A DNA stretch of 64,000 nucleotides from Actinomadura citrea (GCF_013409045.1 NZ_JACCBT010000001.1:4216001-4280000); one strand, 5' to 3'. Positions 17,937-26,696 are shown, counted from the stretch's first letter. Program-made: numbers and translations. Notes: a model not told the origin generated them from the sequence alone.

Positions 17937-18821
17937 GTGGACCAGCGACTGCTGCTGATGCACCAGGCGATGCTCGCCGACCGGCCCCGGCTCGAGGCCT
18001 ACGGGCGGGCGCTCGAGGACGCGATCCCGCCCGGTGGCGTGGTGGCCGACGTCGGGGCCGGCACGCTCGCGCTGTCCATGCTCGCGCTGCGGTGCGGCGC
18101 CGAGCACGTCTACGCCGTCGAGGCCGACCCCGAGATGGCGGCGGTCGCGGCCAGAATCGCCGAGCAGAACGACCTCAAGGGCAGGCTCACCCTCGTCCAG
18201 GGAGACGCGCGCCGGGTGCGGCTGCCCGTCAAGGCGGACGTCGTGGTCTCGGAGATGATGGGCAATCTCGGGCCGGAGGAGCAGATGATGGAGGTCCTCG
18301 GCTCCTTCGCGCGGCGCAACCTCGCTCCCGGCGGCCGGGTCGTTCCCGAGCGCCTGGTCACCCAGCTGGCGGCCATCGAGTTCGACGGCGAGGGCTGGGG
18401 GATCTGGGACGAGGACTTCCTCGGCTACCGGCTGGACGCGGTTCAGGAATGTATAGCCCCCGCGGCACAGCTGCACTTCTTCCAGCGCCCGCCCACGATG
18501 CTCAGCCAGCCGGCGGCCATCGCCGACCAGCGCGGCGGCAAGGGGGGCCAGCAGCGGCCGAGCCGGCGGCTGACCATCAACCGGACCGGTCGGCTGCACG
18601 CCATCGCCGGGTATTTCACCGCCACCCTCGCGCCGGGCGTGACGCTGTCCAACCTCCCCTCCTATCCGGGCTGCAACTGGGCGGTCTGGATCTGGCCGCT
18701 CCGGCACACCGCGGTGTCGGCGGGGGACGTGCTGCACGTCCAGATGCACCGGCCCGAAGACGTACGGGTGGCCACCGACTGGCGGCTTGAGTGCGGCCTC
18801 AGCAAGAAGGGAGGGCGGTGA
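17937..18821 (+). CDS. PRMT-like class I SAM methyltransferase
   Basis: This 294-residue protein has a SAM-binding Rossmann motif VVADVGAGTLALSMLALRCG and then SEMMGNLGPEE, resembling the double-glutamate loop of protein arginine methyltransferases (SExMGxxLxxE). The C-terminal half is a beta-rich domain with a conserved-looking NWAVWIWPLRH. GTG 17937 follows GGGGAGG. A protein or amino-group acceptor is possible, but the substrate is unknown. Its TGA overlaps the ATG of the propeller gene, giving a three-gene operon with the ABC1 kinase. Confidence 0.75.
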   Translation: MDQRLLLMHQAMLADRPRLEAYGRALEDAIPPGGVVADVGAGTLALSMLALRCGAEHVYAVEADPEMAAVAARIAEQNDLKGRLTLVQGDARRVRLPVKADVVVSEMMGNLGPEEQMMEVLGSFARRNLAPGGRVVPERLVTQLAAIEFDGEGWGIWDEDFLGYRLDAVQECIAPAAQLHFFQRPPTMLSQPAAIADQRGGKGGQQRPSRRLTINRTGRLHAIAGYFTATLAPGVTLSNLPSYPGCNWAVWIWPLRHTAVSAGDVLHVQMHRPEDVRVATDWRLECGLSKKGGR

Positions 18822-19489
18822 TGCCTTACGCGGCGGGTTCGGTGCGCGACATCCCGGTTCGCGGCGGCCTGAAACTGTGCGGGCTGACCTGGACGGGACA
18901 GTACCTCTGGTATTCGGAAGCCGTGCAGAACCAGATCGCGGCGATGGACCCTCGGACCGGCGAGGTGGTGCGAAAGATCCCGTGCCCCGGCGTTCGCACG
19001 GACCTGACCACGCTCGGCGGCAGCCTCGTCCAGGTGGTGGGCGAGCAGCGGACCCTGCGCGTCATCGACCCCGAGTCCGGTGACGTCGTCGGCGAGCTGC
19101 CCAACCCGCGGCCCGGGCGGCTCCTGTGCGGGCTGGAGGCCACGAGCCAGGGCGTGTGGACGGGATACGAGGACCTCCAGGTCATCGACCTGCGAAGCGT
19201 TGAGGACCTGCGGTTGATCGCCAGCTACCCGGTGCGCCGTCCGGTCGCCGGGGTCACCGTCTCCGACGACTACCTGGCGTACGCCGACTACCGCGGATGC
19301 TCCATCAACCTGATCGATCTCAACCAGGGACGCGAGGTGGCGTCGATCACGGTCAACGGCAGTCCCACCGGGATCGCCTGGGACGGCCGGCTGATCTGGT
19401 ACTGCGACCACGCGACCCTCCAGCTGCGGGCGATCGAGGTACCCGGAATCACCGGAGGCAGGCAGGCCCATGACAACGACAGGCGCTGA
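18821..19489 (+). CDS. Beta-propeller (YncE/NHL-like) protein
   Basis: This 222-residue protein consists of about five repeated beta units of the kind VIDPESGDVVGELPNPRPG, INLIDLNQGREVASITVNG and TGIAWDGRLIWYCDH, typical of YncE or quinoprotein-like propellers. No signal peptide is visible, so it is probably cytosolic. The ATG overlaps the methyltransferase stop, and its end overlaps the next start by 20 bases. It is shorter than a full seven-blade propeller. I cannot assign a reaction; a binding or scaffold role is an inference. Confidence 0.65.
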   Translation: MPYAAGSVRDIPVRGGLKLCGLTWTGQYLWYSEAVQNQIAAMDPRTGEVVRKIPCPGVRTDLTTLGGSLVQVVGEQRTLRVIDPESGDVVGELPNPRPGRLLCGLEATSQGVWTGYEDLQVIDLRSVEDLRLIASYPVRRPVAGVTVSDDYLAYADYRGCSINLIDLNQGREVASITVNGSPTGIAWDGRLIWYCDHATLQLRAIEVPGITGGRQAHDNDRR

Positions 19490-20804
19490 GCGACGATCGG
19501 AGACGATCCCCGCCGGGCGGGGGTCCCCCGCCCTGCTCGCGCTCGCCGGGCGGGGGGCGCGCGTGCTGGCGATCGTCGCCGTGACCCTGGTGCCGGCCGG
19601 GGTCGTCGGGCTCGTCCGGACGGCGCTGCGCGGTCGCACGGCGGGACGCCGGTACCTCTACCGGCGGACGGCCGTCCTGCTGATGAGGCTCGGCCCCACC
19701 TTCATCAAGGCCGGTCAGGTCCTCGGCACCCGGCGGGACGTGCTTCCCGCGGCGCTCTGCGACGAGCTGTCCGTCCTCCAGGACTCGGTGGCGCCGCTGA
19801 ACCGCGCCGAGACCCGCCGCGCCTTCGCGGAGGCCTACGGCATGCGGTCGGTCGAAGGGCGCTTCGCACACCTCGTGGAGCGGCCGGTCGCCAGCGGGAG
19901 CGTGGCCTCCGTCTACCAGGGCACGCTCGCGTCCGGCGGCCAGGTGGCGATCAAGCTGCGCCGCCCCGGCATCGACCGGGTGATGAGGGAGGATCTCGCG
20001 CTGATGAGGGCGGGCGCCTCGCTGGCCGCCCGCCTGCCCGTGTTCCGCGGCGTTCCGGTCACCGACGTGGTGGACAACATGTGCGCCGCCGTCCTCGGGC
20101 AGCTGGACTTCGCCCGCGAGGCCGACAGCCTGACGCGGCTGCGCGACAACCTCGCGCCCGTGCCCCGGGTGTGGGTGCCGCAGGTGCACCAGGCCGAGTC
20201 CCGGCCGCGCTGCATCGTCATGGAGTTCATACCGGACCTGGATGTGGGCGCCGCGGCGAAATGCCCCCTGGCGATGAGGAAGCGGTTCGCGGTGTCGGCG
20301 CTGACGGCCATCTACCAGATGCTGTTCGTCGACGGCTTCGTGCACTGCGACATGCACCCGGGGAACCTCTACTTCACCCGTCAGGGGCAGGTCGTCGTGC
20401 TCGACGCCGGCTTCAGCGTGCAGCTGACCGAGCGCCTGCGCCGGCTGTTCGCCGAGTTCTTCATGAACATGTCCACCGGCCGGGGCCGCCGCTGCGCCGA
20501 GATCGTCATCGAGAGCTCGGCGGGGGTGCGCGAGGGCGCCGACCTCGAGGGCTTCATCGTGCGGATGGCCGACCTGGTCGAGCGCAGCCACGGCCTGCCG
20601 GCCAAGGAGTTCAGCCTGATCGCCTTCGCCACGGAGATGTTCGACCTGCAGCGCCGGTACGGCATCCACGCCGCGCCCGAGCTGATCTTCCCGCTGCTGT
20701 CCCTGCTCGTCATCGAGGGCACCATCCGCGAGCTCGACCCGGAGATCGACTTCCAGGAGACCGCGAAGCCCGTCCTCAACCGCGGCCTCTTCGGCGCCCG
20801 GTAG
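19470..20804 (+). CDS. UbiB/ABC1-family atypical kinase 1
   Basis: This 444-residue protein has the ABC1/UbiB hallmark KxGQ motif (K80-AGQ), a nucleotide-binding segment GSVASVYQGTLASGGQVAIK and the catalytic-type DMHPGNLYF followed by VVLDAGF. A hydrophobic segment at residues 32-50 may anchor it to the membrane. The family consists of atypical kinases/ATPases usually linked to isoprenoid-quinone biosynthesis. Here it is the third gene of an operon with a PRMT-like methyltransferase and a propeller. A second paralog occurs at 31671. The substrate is unknown. Confidence 0.88.
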   Translation: MTTTGAERRSETIPAGRGSPALLALAGRGARVLAIVAVTLVPAGVVGLVRTALRGRTAGRRYLYRRTAVLLMRLGPTFIKAGQVLGTRRDVLPAALCDELSVLQDSVAPLNRAETRRAFAEAYGMRSVEGRFAHLVERPVASGSVASVYQGTLASGGQVAIKLRRPGIDRVMREDLALMRAGASLAARLPVFRGVPVTDVVDNMCAAVLGQLDFAREADSLTRLRDNLAPVPRVWVPQVHQAESRPRCIVMEFIPDLDVGAAAKCPLAMRKRFAVSALTAIYQMLFVDGFVHCDMHPGNLYFTRQGQVVVLDAGFSVQLTERLRRLFAEFFMNMSTGRGRRCAEIVIESSAGVREGADLEGFIVRMADLVERSHGLPAKEFSLIAFATEMFDLQRRYGIHAAPELIFPLLSLLVIEGTIRELDPEIDFQETAKPVLNRGLFGAR

Positions 20805-20848
20805 CCGGTCCCGGCGCGGGCCGGGCTCCGGTGAGCGTTCGAGGCCGA

Positions 20849-20875
20849 GTTATATAAGTTTGATATTATTATCCC
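20849..20875 (+). promoter_or_regulatory. Leaderless promoter with TTATATAA palindrome
   Basis: GTTATATAAG (20849-20858) is one base from the CTTATATAAG element at 11694. TATTAT (20864-20869) is six bases before the GTG of ArsR 2, so transcription should start at the codon itself. No good -35 hexamer is visible. Confidence 0.65.
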
Positions 20876-21235
20876 GTGCACGCGTTCGATGTTCTCGGCG
20901 ATCCGGTTCGCCGCCGCATCCTGGAGCTGCTGTCCGGTGGCGGACACTCCTCCGGGGAGATCTGCGCCGTCATCCAGGAGGAGTTCGGGATCTCCCAGCC
21001 GGCGGTGTCGCAGCACCTGAAGGTGCTGCGCGACAACGGGTTCGCCTCGGTCCGGGCCGAGGGGACGCGGCGCCTGTACGCGATCGACCCCGGGCCCCTG
21101 CGCGAGGTCGACATGTGGCTGGAGCAGTTCCGGCGGTTCTGGGCCCAGCCCCTCGACGCACTGGCCACGGAGGTCGCCCGGGGCCGGCGCGAGGGCCGCG
21201 GCGCGGCGGGGAACCGGACGTCGCGGAAAGCGTGA
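20876..21235 (+). CDS. ArsR-family transcriptional regulator 2
   Basis: This 119-residue winged-helix regulator begins MHAFDVLGDPVRRRILELL and is nearly collinear with ArsR 1 (recognition helix GISQPAVSQHLKVLRDNG), with a basic tail of about 20 residues. Like ArsR 1 it lacks a metal-binding cysteine motif and a Shine-Dalgarno. The two genes are likely duplicates. The matching promoter palindrome predicts that both act on the same operators, including those of the ABC exporter genes at 23718 and 62158. Confidence 0.88.
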   Translation: MHAFDVLGDPVRRRILELLSGGGHSSGEICAVIQEEFGISQPAVSQHLKVLRDNGFASVRAEGTRRLYAIDPGPLREVDMWLEQFRRFWAQPLDALATEVARGRREGRGAAGNRTSRKA

Positions 21236-21269
21236 TCCACTCAGGTCGCCCGCCCCGGGGAGCAGGCGG

Positions 21270-22421
21270 CTACAGGCGCGCGACGAGGTCGGCGAGCTCG
21301 GCGGCGACGGCCGTGGGGGACGGCAGGCCCGCGACCTCCGTGTGGACCTCGGCGGTCGCCGTCCGCAGCGTCTCGTCCTCGAGCAGGCGCTCCAGCATCG
21401 TCGCGGTGATCTCATCGGCCGGCGCCATCAGCCCGATTCCCCGGTCGCGCACATCCTGCCCGATGGCTTCGGAGGCCACGTCCTGCGGGTCGAGGGCGAC
21501 CATCTGCGGGATGCCGGCCTCCACCGCGGTCAGGACGGTGTTGGCGCCACCGTGGTGCACCACCGCCGAGCACGTCCGGAACAGCTCGCCGAAGGGGACC
21601 CAGCCGTCGGCGGGCCGGACGTTCGCCGGCAGCGTGCCCAGGGCGGAGGCGTCGACCTTGCCGAGCGCGAGCACGAAGTCGGCGTCCACCTTCGAAGCGG
21701 CCTCGATGACCGGAGGCAGGGTGCCGAGGCCGAAGAACCTGGCCGAGAATCCGCCTCCGAGCGAGAGCACGACTCGCGGCCGCTGCGGCCGCTGCCGCCA
21801 CAGCCCGCCCAGGACGCCGCCGCCGTCGTAGGAGTGGCCGCCCATGAACCCGCCCTCGGGCCTGGCGTGCAGCATGCTCGGCGGCAGCCGCTCCAGGATC
21901 ATCGCGGGACGCGGGATGGCCGGGACCCCGTACTCGGCGCACAGATCCGACAGCAGGCCGGCCGTCAGCTGATGGGTCCGCCCGGTGGTGAAGGGCCCGA
22001 GGTTCCGCTGGACGGCCGGAACACCGAGCCTGGCCGCCGCCATCGCCCCGACGGTGGTCGTCTGCTCGTAGACGACGAGGTCCGGGCGCCACTGGTCGAC
22101 CACCTCCATGGTCCCGGGGACCAGCGGCCGGTTGAACCCGGCGAACATGGGCGCCCGGGGGGAGATGTCCCTGTCCGGCCCGACATTGCGGTACCACGTC
22201 TTCGCGAACTCGGGATCGTCCTCGAAGACCTTCTTCGCGATCGCCACGGCGTCGTAGCCCGGCGCGACGTCGACCACCGGCAGCCCCGCGTCGGCCGCCC
22301 ACTCGGGGCGTTCCGCGAGCGCCACGAGCACCTCGTGACCCGCCGAGCGGAAGGCCCATGCCAGGGGCACGAGCGTGAAGACGTGGCCGGCCGCGGGGAC
22401 GGAGATGAACAGCACGCGCAT
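21270..22421 (-). CDS. Glycosyltransferase 1 (GT1, calicheamicin-type)
   Basis: This 383-residue GT-B enzyme of the antibiotic glycosyltransferase family begins MRVLFISVPAAGHVFTLVPLA and has the C-terminal donor-binding motif VVHHGGANTVLTAVEAGIPQ. It transfers an activated sugar, here probably a dTDP-deoxysugar, to the enediyne core or an attached sugar. GGGAGG precedes the ATG. It diverges from the SRPBCC gene, with cluster motif copy 5 between them. Confidence 0.9.
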   Translation of the reverse strand: MRVLFISVPAAGHVFTLVPLAWAFRSAGHEVLVALAERPEWAADAGLPVVDVAPGYDAVAIAKKVFEDDPEFAKTWYRNVGPDRDISPRAPMFAGFNRPLVPGTMEVVDQWRPDLVVYEQTTTVGAMAAARLGVPAVQRNLGPFTTGRTHQLTAGLLSDLCAEYGVPAIPRPAMILERLPPSMLHARPEGGFMGGHSYDGGGVLGGLWRQRPQRPRVVLSLGGGFSARFFGLGTLPPVIEAASKVDADFVLALGKVDASALGTLPANVRPADGWVPFGELFRTCSAVVHHGGANTVLTAVEAGIPQMVALDPQDVASEAIGQDVRDRGIGLMAPADEITATMLERLLEDETLRTATAEVHTEVAGLPSPTAVAAELADLVARL

Positions 22422-22491
22422 GGTGGAATCCTCCCTGGGGCATGGACCGAGCGCCGACGAGGAAATCTCCGGTCTACTCCTCCAGGAGATT

Positions 22492-22509
22492 ACTATATAT
22501 AGTTCAAGT
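22492..22509. promoter_or_regulatory. 18-bp cluster motif, copy 5
   Basis: ACTATATATAGTTCAAGT is an exact consensus match and contains the 12-bp palindrome ACTATATATAGT. It lies 22 bases before the SRPBCC start and 70 before the divergent glycosyltransferase, and could control both. Confidence 0.8.
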
Positions 22510-22531
22510 GTCTAGCGAGCTGGAGGAGTTC

Positions 22532-22987
22532 GTGACGCTGCCGATCTGTCCGCCCGACCTGTCGGCCAGGCCGTACCGCGCGATCGTGGACCACCTCGCG
22601 GACGCGCCGGCCGACGCGGTGTTCCGCGCCTGGACGGAGCGGTTCGACCAGTGGTTCGCCCAGCCGGGTGAGATCGTCATGAAGGCCGAGGTCGACGCGC
22701 CCTACTTCTTCCAGACGTTCCACGAGGGACGGCGGCACCCGCACTACGGCCGGTTCCTCCGGGTCGACCCGGACCGTCTGATCGAACTGACGTGGCTCAA
22801 CGAGGCGGGAACCCGCGGGGTCGAGACGGTGCTGACCGTCGAGATGTCACCCCGGCCGAGCGGCTCCCTGCTGCACCTGACGCACGCGGGCTTCCCGGAC
22901 GACAAGGTGAGGGAAGAGCACGAGACTGCGTGGAGATCGATCCTCCTGAACCGCCTCGATCCCATCCTGCGCGGGGCGGAGGCCTGA
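22532..22987 (+). CDS. SRPBCC/AHSA1 protein, candidate CalC-type self-resistance
   Basis: This 151-residue protein has the START-like AHSA1 pattern: ADAVFRAWTERFDQWFAQPG near the N-terminus, GRFLRVDPDRLIELTW in the middle and the amphipathic C-terminal helix containing HETAWRSILLNRL. CalC and relatives in the calicheamicin cluster share this fold and protect the producer by being cleaved by the activated enediyne. GTG 22532 follows GGAGGAG at the right spacing; an upstream GTG at 22508 lies inside the cluster motif. Resistance is inferred from fold and context; the cleavable glycine cannot be located by eye. Confidence 0.8.
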   Translation: MTLPICPPDLSARPYRAIVDHLADAPADAVFRAWTERFDQWFAQPGEIVMKAEVDAPYFFQTFHEGRRHPHYGRFLRVDPDRLIELTWLNEAGTRGVETVLTVEMSPRPSGSLLHLTHAGFPDDKVREEHETAWRSILLNRLDPILRGAEA

Positions 22988-23034
22988 CCGGTGGCGACGC
23001 GCGCCACGCGTTCCCGATCCGAGGAGTGTTCCGC

Positions 23035-23523
23035 ATGGCCACTGCCGAAGAGTACGAAGCGCTCTTCAAGGCTTTCGACCACGACGGCGACGGCATCATC
23101 GAACAATCCGACGTCGACCTGCTGGTGCAGCGGTGGTGCCGCGCGCTGCACGTCTCGCCCGGCTCCCCGCAGTGGCTGGCGATCACGCGACCGTCCAACA
23201 GGCTGTGGCAGCAGTTGAAGGGGCGCGTCGACGAGGCCGGGGACAAGAAGGTGAGCAAGGGGGAGTGGGTCGCCTCGCACGAGCAGCCGGGCTTCATCGA
23301 GAACGTCGCCATTCCGTGGGGCGTCGCCGTGTTCGACATGGGCGCCGACGCCGACGAACGAGTGTCCCTCCAGGTGTGGATGACGACGCATTCGGCCACG
23401 GGCTACCCGCAGCTGGAGAGTCTGGCAGGGTTCCAGCGCCTTGATGAGGACGGGGACGGCTATCTCGACAGGGACCCCTTCGTGAAATACATCGAAGACT
23501 TCTACCACCGCGACAACGCCTGA
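23035..23523 (+). CDS. EF-hand calcium-binding protein (calerythrin-like)
   Basis: This 162-residue acidic protein has a canonical calcium loop at residues 15-26 (DHDGDGIIEQSD), a second at 66-77 ending in Glu77, a degenerate third near GADADERVSLQVW and a fourth at 137-148 (DEDGDGYLDRDP) in which position 12 is Pro instead of Glu. The arrangement resembles actinobacterial calerythrins. GAGGAG precedes the ATG, 47 bases after the SRPBCC gene, so the two are probably co-transcribed. A role in buffering, sensing or sequestration during production is possible but unproven. Confidence 0.88.
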   Translation: MATAEEYEALFKAFDHDGDGIIEQSDVDLLVQRWCRALHVSPGSPQWLAITRPSNRLWQQLKGRVDEAGDKKVSKGEWVASHEQPGFIENVAIPWGVAVFDMGADADERVSLQVWMTTHSATGYPQLESLAGFQRLDEDGDGYLDRDPFVKYIEDFYHRDNA

Positions 23524-23641
23524 TCGGTTCTGGACGGACGGCTTCGTCATCGCGGGCCCCGGACCGGCTCCGTCGAGCGCACTGGCGTGGCGCGGGCGCG
23601 ACGGCCACCGGCCGCCCGGCCTCCAGGGCATCTCATTAGAC

Positions 23642-23670
23642 TTGCCTTATATAAGCTCCGGGTTTATTAT
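23642..23670 (+). promoter_or_regulatory. Promoter with CTTATATAAG palindrome (exporter permease 1)
   Basis: TTGCCT (23642-23647) and TATTAT (23665-23670) are 17 bases apart, with CTTATATAAG at 23646-23655 overlapping the -35 box. The same element is found at both ArsR promoters and before the exporter ATPase. Confidence 0.7.
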
Positions 23671-23717
23671 TTGCCCTGGACGGCCCGAGCGCGGAGTGAG
23701 TGAGGGAGGCGGGCGAG

Positions 23718-24554
23718 ATGACGACGTCCCAGCCGGTGGCGGACGAGAGACTGCGCGGACCCCTGCTGACGCCCCGCGAGCGCCCGCCGAGGGCCGGCGC
23801 GCTCTCGGCGTCGCTGACCTTCGCGCTCCGCTCGCTTCTGAAGATCAAGCGGGCGCCCGAGGGGCTGTTCGGCGCCCTGCTGCAGGCCGTCATGTTCACC
23901 CTGCTCTTCACCTACCTCTTCGGCGGTGCCATCGCGGGGTCCCCCGGCGCGTACCTGGACTTCTTCCTCCCCGGGGTGTCGGTCATCGCGGTCGTGCTCG
24001 CGAGCATGAACACCGGGTTCGGGCTGAACGTGGACATCGACCAGGGGGTCTTCGACCGGGTGCGGTCGCTGCCGGTGTGGCAGTCGTCGGTGCTGGTCGG
24101 GGCGATGCTGGGGGATGTGGTCCGGTACGCGGTGGCGTCGGTGGTGCCGTTGCTGCTGGGGCTGGCGCTGGGGTTCCGCCCGGACGGCGGGCCGGCCGGC
24201 GTGGTGCTGGCGCTGCTGTTCCTCCAGGTGTTCGCCTTCAGCCTCGCCTGGATCTGGGCCCTGGTCGGGGTGGCGGTGCGCCAGGCGGCGTCGGCGCAGA
24301 TGCTCATCATCACGCTGGACTCGGTCCTGCTGTTCGGCAGCAACATCATCGCGCCGCGCGAGACCATGCCGTCGTGGCTGCAGACCGTCATCGGGGTCAA
24401 CCCGATCACGCACGCGGCGACGGCCGTGCGCGGGCTGATGCAGGGCACCGAGACCGCGGGCCAGATGGGCCGGGCGTTCCTGGCCTGCGCGATCCTCGTC
24501 GCGGTCTTCGCGCCGCTCACGGCGTACGCGTACTCGCGGCGCGGCCGCGGGTAG
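23718..24554 (+). CDS. ABC-2 type exporter permease 1 (DrrB-like)
   Basis: This 278-residue membrane protein has about six hydrophobic segments and the antibiotic-exporter signature QGVFDRVRSLPVWQSSVLVG. It has no ATPase partner next to it. A paralog at 60310-61137 sits with an ATPase, and the two share a 223-bp identical stretch. ATG 23718 follows GGGAGGCGGGCGAG. The promoter carries the ArsR-type palindrome, so export is probably induced when an intermediate or product accumulates. Confidence 0.88.
   Translation: MTTSQPVADERLRGPLLTPRERPPRAGALSASLTFALRSLLKIKRAPEGLFGALLQAVMFTLLFTYLFGGAIAGSPGAYLDFFLPGVSVIAVVLASMNTGFGLNVDIDQGVFDRVRSLPVWQSSVLVGAMLGDVVRYAVASVVPLLLGLALGFRPDGGPAGVVLALLFLQVFAFSLAWIWALVGVAVRQAASAQMLIITLDSVLLFGSNIIAPRETMPSWLQTVIGVNPITHAATAVRGLMQGTETAGQMGRAFLACAILVAVFAPLTAYAYSRRGRG
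24032..24254 (+). repeat. 223-bp exact repeat, copy 1
   Basis: This stretch inside permease gene 1 is identical, in inverted orientation, to 60607-60829 inside permease gene 2. The flanking parts of the two genes are clearly diverged, so the identity ends abruptly on both sides. Confidence 0.9.
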
Positions 24555-24601
24555 CGGCGAACGGGCCGCCGCGCCCCTCCCGAGGGGGAGAGGCAGGCTG
24601 T

Positions 24602-24622
24602 GCTACTTTAATTTGAAGTAGC
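24602..24622. promoter_or_regulatory. 18-bp cluster motif, copy 6 (symmetrical double match)
   Basis: The 21-bp sequence from 24602 has perfect 7-bp arms GCTACTT and AAGTAGC around TAATTTG. It holds an 18-bp motif match on each strand, offset by three bases, 46 bases before the N-acetyltransferase ATG. Confidence 0.8.
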
Positions 24623-24668
24623 ATCGGTGGAGCGGTGGCGCGACCGCACCCGGTCCGGACGGAGGGTC

Positions 24669-25589
24669 ATGCCTGGCCAGCACACATCGGGTTCCGCGCC
24701 CGTCCCAGAGGAGCCGGGCGGCTCCCGGTACGTCGCCGAGTACCTGGAACGTCTCGGCATCGGCGACCCGGGCGAGCCGTCGCTCTCCGGACTATTCGCC
24801 CTGCACCGGGCCCATGTGGAGCGGGTGCCGTACGAGGTGCTGGAGATCCAGTTGGGACGGCCGACCACCGCGGACCCGCGTTACGCGGCCGGTCAGGTGC
24901 TGAAGGGGCGCGGCGGGTACTGCGTGCAGCTCAACGGCGCGTTCTCCACTCTGCTGACGGCGCTCGGATACGACGTCACGTGGCACCGGGCCGGCGTTCA
25001 CGCCGGCCGGAAGCTGCCGCCGGTCGGGCCGGCCGAACCGGCCCCGCACCTGGTGCTCACCGTGAGCGTCGAGGGCGGGGCCTGGATGGTGGACGTCGGC
25101 CTCGGCGACGGGCTGCACGAGCCGCTGCCGCTGCGTGCCGGGGCGTACCGCCAAGGACCCTTCACCTTCCATCTCGGCCCCTCGCGGTTCGGGTCCGGCG
25201 GCTGGCGCTTCGAGCACGACGACGGCGGCGCGATCGCCGGGCTCGACTTCTCGATGGAGCCCGCCGGTCCGGCGGACTTCGCCGAGTGGCACCCCTACCT
25301 GGCGACCGATCCCGAATCGCGCCTGGTGCGGACCGTCGCGGTGATGCGGCGCGACGCGACGAGCGTCGACAGCCTGACGGGATGCATGCTGCGGCACGTC
25401 GACGACTCCGGCAGGACGACCAGGGAGCTCGGTACCTTCACGGAGTGGTACGGCGCGCTCGCCGAGGTCTTCGATCTCCCGCTGGCGGACGTGGGTCCGC
25501 AGGAGCGGACCGCGCTGTGGACGAAGGTCCGGGGCGCCCACGACGCCTGGCTCGAGGCGAGGGCCCGGCGGTCAGCGGCCCGGACCTGA
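24669..25589 (+). CDS. Arylamine N-acetyltransferase-family acyltransferase
   Basis: This 306-residue enzyme has the NAT catalytic triad: Cys85 in GRGGYCVQLNGAF, His in PHLVLTVSVEGG and Asp in WMVDVGLGD. NAT enzymes transfer an acyl group from CoA (or ACP) to an aromatic amine, or act as amide synthases as in rifamycin assembly. ATG 24669 follows GGACGGAGGG. The gene is a single unit with its own cluster motif. Acylation of an amine on the product, such as an anthranilate or amino sugar, or detoxification of an intermediate, is inferred. Confidence 0.85.
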   Translation: MPGQHTSGSAPVPEEPGGSRYVAEYLERLGIGDPGEPSLSGLFALHRAHVERVPYEVLEIQLGRPTTADPRYAAGQVLKGRGGYCVQLNGAFSTLLTALGYDVTWHRAGVHAGRKLPPVGPAEPAPHLVLTVSVEGGAWMVDVGLGDGLHEPLPLRAGAYRQGPFTFHLGPSRFGSGGWRFEHDDGGAIAGLDFSMEPAGPADFAEWHPYLATDPESRLVRTVAVMRRDATSVDSLTGCMLRHVDDSGRTTRELGTFTEWYGALAEVFDLPLADVGPQERTALWTKVRGAHDAWLEARARRSAART

Positions 25590-25640
25590 GGACGACGCCC
25601 GGGCTGAGGAGAACGCCCGGGCCCGGGCGCACCGGCCGGG

Positions 25641-26696
25641 CTATGCCGGAACCTCGACCCGCGTGTCGTCACCGACGACCAGCCGGGGCCGGGCCGAGGC
25701 GCTCACGCTGGCGTTGCGGCCGATGATCGAGTCGTGCAGCCCGGCGAAACCGGAGATGGACGCGTTGTCGAGGACGATGGAGCCGGTCACGCCGGTGCGC
25801 CGCAGGACGCAGCCCCGGCCGATCGACGTGCGGGGACCGATGTGGCTGTCCTCGATGACCGAGCCCGCACCGACGATCACGGGGCCCTGGATGCGGGAGC
25901 GCACGATCCGCGCTCCGGCCTCGACCACGACCGCGCCGTCGATCTCGCAGTGCGCGTCGACGTCACCGGCGATGCAGGGCTGCAGCGTTTCCAGGAGCCG
26001 GCGGTTGCAGTCCAGGACGTCCTCCGCGCGGCCGGTGTCCTTCCAGTAGCCGGCGTACTCGCTGGCCCGCACGTCCGCGCCCCGGGCCAGCAGCCACTGG
26101 ACGGCGTCCGTGATCTCAAGCTCCCCGCGCGCGCTCGGCTCGATCGAGGCCACCGCCTCATGGATGGCCGGGGTGAAGAAGTACACCCCGATCAGTCCGA
26201 GATCGCTCCGGGGGTCCTCCGGCTTCTCCACCAGGCGCTCGACCCGGCCTTCGACGTCCAGCTCCACCACCCCGAAGGCGCGCGGGTCCGCCACCTTGTG
26301 CACCAGCACCTGGGCGTCGGGGCGCTGCGCGGCGAAGTCCAGGGCGACGTCCGCGACTCCGTGGGGCAGCATGTTGTCGCCCAGGTACATCACGAAGTCG
26401 TCGTCGGCCAGGAAGGAGCGAGCCAAGATCACGCAGTGCGCGAGACCGAGCGGCCTGTCCTGGTGGATGTAGGTCACCCGCGCGCCGAACCGGGAACCGT
26501 CGCCCGCGAAATCGATGATCTCCTGGGCCCGGTCGCCGACGATGATGCCGATCTCCGTGACACCGAGGGCGCGGATGTTGAGAAGGACGTACTCCAGAAC
26601 CGGCTTGTTGGCGATCGGCATCATCTGCTTGGCCATGGAGTGGCTGAAAGGACGCAGCCGCATTCCCGATCCACCCGACAGCACCAGAGCTTTCAT
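25641..26696 (-). CDS. rmlA: Glucose-1-phosphate thymidylyltransferase
   Basis: This 351-residue enzyme makes dTDP-glucose from glucose 1-phosphate and dTTP, the entry step to deoxysugars. The N-terminus LVLSGGSGMRLRPFSHSMAK and PIANKPVLEY are the nucleotidyltransferase motifs, EKPEDPRSDLGLIGVYFF follows, and the C-terminal third is a left-handed beta-helix (GPVIVGAGSVIEDSHIGP). This is the long, StrD-like form found in antibiotic clusters. Its ATG overlaps the upstream RmlC-like TGA by ATGA. Confidence 0.92.
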   Translation of the reverse strand: MKALVLSGGSGMRLRPFSHSMAKQMMPIANKPVLEYVLLNIRALGVTEIGIIVGDRAQEIIDFAGDGSRFGARVTYIHQDRPLGLAHCVILARSFLADDDFVMYLGDNMLPHGVADVALDFAAQRPDAQVLVHKVADPRAFGVVELDVEGRVERLVEKPEDPRSDLGLIGVYFFTPAIHEAVASIEPSARGELEITDAVQWLLARGADVRASEYAGYWKDTGRAEDVLDCNRRLLETLQPCIAGDVDAHCEIDGAVVVEAGARIVRSRIQGPVIVGAGSVIEDSHIGPRTSIGRGCVLRRTGVTGSIVLDNASISGFAGLHDSIIGRNASVSASARPRLVVGDDTRVEVPA

